Shown piece after piece: positions 29,052-33,319 of a DNA stretch of 33,319 nt (its first letter is position 1; each line of letters begins with the position of its first letter). A program made the translations under genes and the position numbers. Under the pieces are notes generated by a model. That model was given only the letters and a program-made list of their open reading frames with translations, did no database searches and was not told where the DNA came from. The stretch is from CAYSLZ01 sp964547295 (lineage in GTDB: Bacteria; Patescibacteriota; Microgenomatia; UBA12405; JAHJSD01). The stretch is taken from assembly GCA_964547295.1 (NCBI GenBank), contig CAZJMH010000003.1:1-33319 (forward strand). Reading direction: 5' to 3'.

Positions 29052-29843
29052 TTAATCGCAGATATCTAGTGGTTTATTTAACGATGAGCAAATAGCGGCG
29101 ATAAAATACTCTGGCGTATTCAGCTGGTTAGGTTGGAAGTATTGGTTTTCAATTCTAACCACCAATTCTTCATCAATATTCTTTTCGTTTAGTGGAAGTT
29201 GAGTATCATTTATAGTTATCATTGGTGTTTGGTTAATTTTTTTATCTTCAAATGCCAAAATTTGATCTTTAATTAGTTTTGTAGTTTGACGGCTGAAACA
29301 GTCTTGTATTTGCTCTTCTGGCAAGTTAGTAATTTTGGCCTCTACTTGCCAGCACTGATCTATATTATCAAGTTGACAGTTTTGAGAAACTCGGTTGACA
29401 AAGCTCCACCAGCCTTGAATGTCATTAGTTAATTCCCAAGCACATAATTCCCTTATTTGCTGGTTTATTTGGGGTTTTCCCAGTGGAGAGCAGTAGAAAG
29501 TGTCATTGATTGCTTCTATGCAGTTTTGGTTATTTAAAGGCTGTTTGGTTGATGTAAAAAAATAGTAGGGCTGCCAAGAAACCTTATCTCCGAAAAAACC
29601 GGCAACATTAGCCAGCCGAGTTTGTATTAATTTGTCTTCTTCCTTCATCGTTTGCATAAAAAACTCTATTTTGGGCTGGTCGTTTTTTTTCGGCTGAAAG
29701 CGGATGGTTTTTATTTGTTCTTCAATTGTTTTTGATTGTGGTTGAATTTCAAAATTTGATTTTTGCCATATTGACCCAGCTAAAAATGCGCTGATTAATA
29801 ATAAGCCTAAAACCGGCCAGGGAAGGATAATCTTTTTATTCAT
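29052..29843 (-). CDS. Exported thioredoxin-fold (DsbA-like) protein without CXXC
   Basis: This is a 263-residue protein with one N-terminal membrane segment (~6-24). The remainder resembles a DsbA/GILT-type thioredoxin fold. A helical insert has repeated Cys (L-C-A-W-E-L, S-Q-N-C, Q-C-W, D-C-F-S), followed by a strand with the cis-proline-type T-P-M-I-T-I-N-D (about 205). The usual C-x-x-C active site is not found where the fold predicts it (K-V-S-W-Q-P-Y-Y-F-F-T-S). It may be a substrate-binding or structural member. Neighbours are a ferredoxin and a membrane protein, so an extracytoplasmic redox link is conceivable but unproved. Its start overlaps the ferredoxin stop by 8 nt. Confidence 0.6.
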   Translation of the reverse strand: MNKKIILPWPVLGLLLISAFLAGSIWQKSNFEIQPQSKTIEEQIKTIRFQPKKNDQPKIEFFMQTMKEEDKLIQTRLANVAGFFGDKVSWQPYYFFTSTKQPLNNQNCIEAINDTFYCSPLGKPQINQQIRELCAWELTNDIQGWWSFVNRVSQNCQLDNIDQCWQVEAKITNLPEEQIQDCFSRQTTKLIKDQILAFEDKKINQTPMITINDTQLPLNEKNIDEELVVRIENQYFQPNQLNTPEYFIAAICSSLNKPLDICD

Positions 29844-30030
29844 TTTTTTTGATTATGATTGCGGAAACCGGGCAGTTTTCAACTATAGATTTTATACTTT
29901 CACTTATTTTTTCTGGCTGCTTTTTAATTTTTGCTTTTCCAATCAAAGGGTCAATTTCAAAAATATTTGGCTCCCAATTAGCACAAAGTCCACAACCAAT
30001 ACATTTTTTTTGGTCAATCTTTAGAGACAT
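29836..30030 (-). CDS. Ferredoxin with one 4Fe-4S cluster
   Basis: This is a 64-residue protein from ATG 30030. An in-frame TTG nine bases upstream is less likely. It has C-I-G-C-G-L-C near residues 10-16 and a distant N-C-P-V-S-A-I at ~53, the C-x2-C-x2-C...C-P pattern of single-cluster ferredoxins (monocluster type). It would carry one electron at low potential in the cytoplasm. It overlaps the preceding membrane protein gene by 17 nt and the next gene by 8 nt. Its partner enzyme is not visible in the window. Confidence 0.93.
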   Translation of the reverse strand: MSLKIDQKKCIGCGLCANWEPNIFEIDPLIGKAKIKKQPEKISESIKSIVENCPVSAIIIKKNE

Positions 30031-30355
30031 TTTTTTCAATTATTTGGTCAGTAATTAATCTAATATTCAGAAAAATAATCATTGATTTGCCTAACAGCCC
30101 AGACGTTGAGGTAAGAATAAATAAGCTTACTGGTAAAAGAATAATTGGTAAAAACTGTTTAACTTCTTTTTTAGGGATAACCCAGTCGACTTCTAAAATT
30201 AAATAACCTACGATTGCGCCGATGACTACCATGGTTAGATTTAACCAATTGGTTTTTTGAATAATTAAAATTAATTCCCAAATCATTAAAATAACTGCGC
30301 TGTAAATTATTGTCTTCGGCAGCTTTTGGATTCCCGATTTTATATTTTTCAGCAT
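30014..30355 (-). CDS. Small integral membrane protein of unknown function
   Basis: This is a 113-residue protein from ATG 30355. An in-frame TTG at 30376 lies inside the repeat and is rejected. It has three to four hydrophobic segments (about 18-33, 40-57, 70-85, 87-105) separated by short basic loops. No recognisable motif. It is placed between tyrS and the ferredoxin gene, overlapping the latter by 17 nt. Confidence 0.7.
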   Translation of the reverse strand: MLKNIKSGIQKLPKTIIYSAVILMIWELILIIQKTNWLNLTMVVIGAIVGYLILEVDWVIPKKEVKQFLPIILLPVSLFILTSTSGLLGKSMIIFLNIRLITDQIIEKNVSKD

Positions 30356-30364
30356 TATATTTTT

Positions 30365-30397
30365 ACTAACTACCAACTACTAACTACTAGCTACTAG
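30365..30397. repeat. Stutter repeat encoding the end of tyrS
   Basis: CTAACTACCAACTACTAACTACTAGCTACTAG is a run of (A)CTA(A)CT units. It lies across the tyrS stop codon and encodes its last residues (V-A-S-S). Confidence 0.65.
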
Positions 30398-31528
30398 GCT
30401 CTTCATCTGCCTTAATCCCTCTTTTGATTTGCCGGATTGAAAATAATCTCTGGCTGGTTTAAGCTTTTCAATTAACCAATCACTAACTGCGTTTTTTAAG
30501 TCCAACGGATGCAAATGTCCATTTTTATAATCTACTTTAAGCTTGTCAATATTAGTATAAACTATATTGCCGCCATATTCATCTTCTCTTTTTATTTCTA
30601 ATCCCTCGTCTAACTTATTTTCTCCCCAGAAAATTAAAAACTCTGTCCAGTTAATTATTGGGTTAAACTTAGTTTCTTTGGGCGGGCAATAGGCATTTTT
30701 TATTTTCATTTTAATTTCTTCCGGCGAGTCGTGAATTAAAACAGCTGATTTTGGTTTTGACTTGCTCATTTTTAATTCGTCACCTGTTTCTTTTTTAGTT
30801 TTTGGTCCTTCCAAACCAGCGATTGTATTTTGGTGTATAGCGATTGGTGAAATAATTTCGCCCTGGCTGTTTTTTAGCGGGTTAATAGTTAACTTTGGAG
30901 CTGTCTCTCTAGCGTTGACGTGTGCCTTGCGCTGGTCAATGCCGGCGTGGACCAGGTTTGCTTGGAGCGTAAAAATATCCGCTACCTGAAGCGGCGGGTA
31001 AAACAAAGTTGCCATATCAACGCTTTTGCCTTCTTTCTTGCCCATTATTGAAATTGACCTTAGATTGCGGGAAAGCGTAATATGTTTGCCGACTTCCATA
31101 AATGTCTCCCAATGAATTAGATTATTTTCGTATAAATCTTTACCGCTAATAAAGTTTAAATTGCCTTGAGAAACTTCCTCTTCAACATCAATATTAAAAC
31201 ATTTTAAAGAGGCAATTAAACCTTGTTTAAAATAAGCATCGGTTGCTTTTCGGATGTTTTCCCAATTGCCCCCAAGTTTATTGTTTAAATAAGAGTGAAA
31301 ATCAGCCAGCAAAATGGTGCATTTAACTCCGGCCTCTAGAAAGTCGGCAACTTTGCCCATGCTCATCAGGCCGGTTCCCAGGTGGACCATACCGGAAATT
31401 TCAAAACCAATGTAGTGGTTCAACGTTGTGCCGGATTTAATTAATTCCTCTAAATCTTTCTTGGTTATAATCTCTTCACAGTTGCGGCTAATTAAATCAA
31501 TCTGTTGGTTGACATCCATTTTTTTCAT
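30380..31528 (-). CDS. tyrS: Tyrosyl-tRNA synthetase, archaeal/eukaryotic type
   Basis: This is a 382-residue class I enzyme charging tRNA-Tyr. It resembles archaeal TyrRS rather than bacterial TyrRS: Y-I-G-F-E-I-S-G-M-V-H-L-G (HIGH-type), L-L-A-D-F-H-S-Y-L-N, Q-V-A-D-I-F then G-I-D-Q-R-K-A-H-V-N-A-R-E, KMSKSKP, D-S-P-E-E-I-K-M-K-I-K-N-A-Y-C-P, and H-P-L-D-L-K-N-A-V near the end. There is no C-terminal S4 domain, unlike bacterial TyrRS. It is longer than archaeal forms (~306-330), with an insert around 80-130. A ribosome site (GGGGAG) precedes ATG 31528 by ~7 nt. It leads the membrane protein, ferredoxin and thioredoxin-like genes. Confidence 0.93.
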   Translation of the reverse strand: MKKMDVNQQIDLISRNCEEIITKKDLEELIKSGTTLNHYIGFEISGMVHLGTGLMSMGKVADFLEAGVKCTILLADFHSYLNNKLGGNWENIRKATDAYFKQGLIASLKCFNIDVEEEVSQGNLNFISGKDLYENNLIHWETFMEVGKHITLSRNLRSISIMGKKEGKSVDMATLFYPPLQVADIFTLQANLVHAGIDQRKAHVNARETAPKLTINPLKNSQGEIISPIAIHQNTIAGLEGPKTKKETGDELKMSKSKPKSAVLIHDSPEEIKMKIKNAYCPPKETKFNPIINWTEFLIFWGENKLDEGLEIKREDEYGGNIVYTNIDKLKVDYKNGHLHPLDLKNAVSDWLIEKLKPARDYFQSGKSKEGLRQMKSLVASS

Positions 31529-31592
31529 TTTACCACTCCCCTGTCCTATTTTAAAATAATGTTGTTTTATTGTCTTATAATATCTTCGTTAC

Positions 31593-31612
31593 TATACGAC
31601 GATCGTCGTATA
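31593..31612. promoter_or_regulatory. 20-bp perfect palindrome upstream of tyrS
   Basis: TATACGACGATCGTCGTATA is perfectly self-complementary, about 65 bp before the tyrS ATG. Its size suits a dimeric repressor operator, but a short hairpin at an RNA 5' end is equally possible. Confidence 0.6.
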
Positions 31613-31646
31613 ATATTTGACATAGGTTATCCTTTTATACTTAATC

Positions 31647-31684
31647 TTTCAACTATAGTTCCGGATCCAGAACTATAGTTGAAA
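31647..31684. terminator. 15-bp perfect hairpin downstream of the GH130-like operon
   Basis: TTTCAACTATAGTTC (31647-31661) pairs with GAACTATAGTTGAAA (31670-31684) around an 8-nt loop. It follows the end of the minus-strand GH130-like gene by 20 nt. On that strand the T-run lies before, not after, the stem, so it is not a classic intrinsic terminator. It may stabilise a 3' end or end transcription in another way. Confidence 0.5.
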
Positions 31685-31704
31685 AAAAATGAACCAATTG
31701 TAAA

Positions 31705-32727
31705 TTAATTAAATGGAAGCAGTTGTTTTATTTTGTCAGCGAATAAAGTATAGGTTCTAACAAAAGAGTCGTCTACATGGGCATATAGAAGTCCTTCCCT
31801 TTTCTTATTTTGGACAAAATCGCTAGCAAAAGTGATAGTTCTGGCTTGAGTGTCACTAATAAAAGGTTTTTTAGATACCCATTCGATTTCACCTTTTTCA
31901 AAATTATAAATAAATAATCCAACTGTAAATTGGCCATATTTGGTCTTTCCATTAATCCTCCTATTGGCTTCACGGCCGTTAATTATACCCAACCTTTTGT
32001 CTTTACCGATGTTTATAAAAGATTTAGGTAAGAGAGGGCCAGGCGAAGCATGACCGGCTATCCAACTGAGGTTGTGTTCCGCAGGATGAAAAACTATTTT
32101 TCCGAATTTCCAAGGCCTATTCATACTTTCTGCAATAGCAACTTGAATTACAGAGTATCGAGTTTCATCTTGTAATCTACTTGATTCGATTAAATTGAAC
32201 CTAAAACCTTTGCTATTAAGTGGGGCTATTGAAACTTCTTTTGCACCCCCTTCTTTTGAATCTTTAGCAGCAGTTAGAACCGGCGGAGTCATTTCTAATG
32301 ATTCTAAATCTTTACCTATTGCATGGCCTAAATTTATGACGGTCATTTTTTCTTTTATGTTTTTAAAAGGCATTGTGAAATAAAGATGAATTAAATCAGT
32401 TTTTTTATCGTACCAAATGTCTGGATCCTCTGGCCCGAGAAATTGCCAGTCTTGTTCACCAAGTCTTTTAATAATTAACCTTTCCTTTTGTAGTTTTATT
32501 TCTTTTTCTACGTTAAATCTATATAAGGATTTGCCTACTACTTTAGAGAGTTTGCTGTAGTCAATAAACCCTTTATACTCAACATCTCCCTGCCGTTGAG
32601 CTATACATCTGATAAGACCATCCCTATAATTTGTTTTAGGGTTTAATGAAATTGCCATAATATGCTTATATTTTCTATTGTTGGAGATTACTTTGTCCTT
32701 ATGTTGAAGATAGTTTTCATCCTTCAT
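31705..32727 (-). CDS. GH130/GH43-like five-bladed beta-propeller carbohydrate-active protein
   Basis: This is a 340-residue protein. The repeated strand pattern and the G-P-E-D-P-D-I-W-Y-D-K-K-T-D-L-I-H-L-Y segment (about 95-113) are typical of five-bladed propeller glycosidases and phosphorylases, where an early E-D-P-R/D-I contributes the active centre. H-A-S-P-G-P-L-L-P and G-I-I-N-G-R-E-A-N-R are further candidate pocket segments. No signal peptide, so probably cytoplasmic. It starts within the last codon of the preceding GH130 gene (4-nt overlap), so the two are a pair, perhaps acting on a mannose- or glucose-type oligosaccharide. Substrate and exact family are uncertain. Confidence 0.65.
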   Translation of the reverse strand: MKDENYLQHKDKVISNNRKYKHIMAISLNPKTNYRDGLIRCIAQRQGDVEYKGFIDYSKLSKVVGKSLYRFNVEKEIKLQKERLIIKRLGEQDWQFLGPEDPDIWYDKKTDLIHLYFTMPFKNIKEKMTVINLGHAIGKDLESLEMTPPVLTAAKDSKEGGAKEVSIAPLNSKGFRFNLIESSRLQDETRYSVIQVAIAESMNRPWKFGKIVFHPAEHNLSWIAGHASPGPLLPKSFINIGKDKRLGIINGREANRRINGKTKYGQFTVGLFIYNFEKGEIEWVSKKPFISDTQARTITFASDFVQNKKREGLLYAHVDDSFVRTYTLFADKIKQLLPFN

Positions 32728-33319
32728 TTTTCTTTGATCAAGTTAGTGATTAGTTCGTCGAATTTGACAGCGGCGACGCCAATGGCTTGATCACCTCCGC
32801 CGTAATAAACAAAAAGGGTTCCATCAATGACAACTGCACCGCAAGGATAAACAACATTATTAACTTCGCCTTCCAACTCAAATTGCATCCGTGGTTCAAG
32901 TAAAGGATATTTAGACCGGGCAATTTCTTGAGTAGGGTTGTCAAGGTCAAGAAGCATTGCTCCTACCCGGTAATGCCGGTCTTTATTTGAAATTCCATGG
33001 TATAAAAGCATCCAGCCGGCGTCAGTTTTAATCGGCGGTGCACCAATACCTACTTTTCTGCTGTCCCAGCTGTTTTGTCTGGTTTTAAACCAAAGACTAC
33101 CTTTAATCCATTTTCTTTCTTCATTAAATTCCAAGTCATCAACAAAGTCCAGCCAAATACCCGGGTAAATGCGATGGAAAACACCGTATTTACCGTCTTT
33201 CATATTAGGAACAATACAAGAGTTTTTGTCATCAATTCCAGGAGGAGAAATTAGTTTTGGTTTAGACCATTTCCAATTTCGGCTCAAAAAATCGTCAATT
33301 TTTATTGATGACATGGCAA
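32724..33319 (-). CDS. GH130-type glycoside phosphorylase (5' partial)
   Basis: The frame is open to the right edge. The visible ~196 residues match the C-terminal two thirds of GH130: K-L-I-S-P-P-G-I-D-D-K-N, K-Y-G-V-F-H-R-I-Y-P-G-I-W-L, G-I-G-A-P-P-I-K-T-D-A-G-W-M-L-L-Y-H-G, Y-R-V-G-A-M-L-L-D-L-D-N-P, and Y-P-C-G-A-V-V-I-D-G-T-L-F-V-Y-Y-G-G-G-D. GH130 enzymes phosphorolyse beta-mannosides such as mannosyl-glucose or mannobiose. The ATG at 33314 is probably internal, since ~100 N-terminal residues of the family are missing. Coupled to the next gene by a 4-nt overlap. Confidence 0.9.
   Translation of the reverse strand, partial: AMSSIKIDDFLSRNWKWSKPKLISPPGIDDKNSCIVPNMKDGKYGVFHRIYPGIWLDFVDDLEFNEERKWIKGSLWFKTRQNSWDSRKVGIGAPPIKTDAGWMLLYHGISNKDRHYRVGAMLLDLDNPTQEIARSKYPLLEPRMQFELEGEVNNVVYPCGAVVIDGTLFVYYGGGDQAIGVAAVKFDELITNLIKEK

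Noticed and set aside
31616..31640. Plus-strand TTGACA at about 31617 as a promoter
   Set aside because: No -10 at 16-18 bp, and there is no plus-strand gene downstream.

Overview
The window looks like part of a small, AT-rich, tightly packed genome of a Candidate Phyla Radiation (Patescibacteria) bacterium, most likely from the Microgenomates side. This is inferred from gene content, not from a marker phylogeny. Supporting points are short forms of core proteins (a release factor of 226 residues, a truncated YbeY, a shrunken MBL-fold protein), an archaeal-type tyrosyl-tRNA synthetase, cohesin/dockerin and DUF5666-type surface proteins, a tRNA without encoded CCA, and almost no intergenic DNA.

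Layout. (1) 2-3560, plus strand: five surface proteins built from cohesin-like, dockerin-like and fibronectin III-like modules, interrupted by a 100-N gap that is probably an assembly artefact. (2) 3627-13307, plus strand: a core-gene run comprising rpsU-yqeY-ybeY; dnaX-ybaB-coiled-coil-cysS; rpsF-ssb-rpsR; a small unknown gene, a CtpA-type protease and an HtrA protease; rpmE and a short prfA. (3) 13385-15825, minus strand: hisS and two secreted/anchored proteins. (4) 15956-23785, plus strand: degenerate MBL protein, dnaB, (tRNA-Leu on the minus strand), a membrane protein, DksA/TraR-type zinc finger, RluA-type pseudouridine synthase, LytR_C protein, yebC, a membrane protein, an 827-bp gene-free AT-rich stretch, and a Xer-type tyrosine recombinase. 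(5) 23788-33319, minus strand: gyrB-ppa-gyrA, a terminator-containing gyrB leader, then tyrS with a membrane protein, ferredoxin and thioredoxin-like protein, and finally two GH130-like glycoside phosphorylase/hydrolase genes running off the window.

How the parts work together. Most genes are housekeeping: replication (dnaX, ssb, dnaB, gyrA/B, Xer), translation (cysS, hisS, tyrS, bS21, bS6, bS18, bL31, RF1, tRNA-Leu, RluA, YbeY, YqeY) and envelope proteolysis (CtpA, HtrA). The most system-like part is the cohesin/dockerin cluster at the left edge: membrane-anchored receptors and dockerin-bearing partners that could assemble into a cell-surface complex.

Three sequence-level patterns cut across the genes. 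First, many promoters have an extended -10 (TGN-TATAAT-like) only 7-11 nt before the start codon, implying leaderless or nearly leaderless mRNAs. Second, degenerate short 'stutter' repeats sit at gene ends and in some cases encode protein C-termini. Third, the gyrB leader carries a strong promoter followed by an intrinsic terminator and possible alternative hairpins, like an attenuator.
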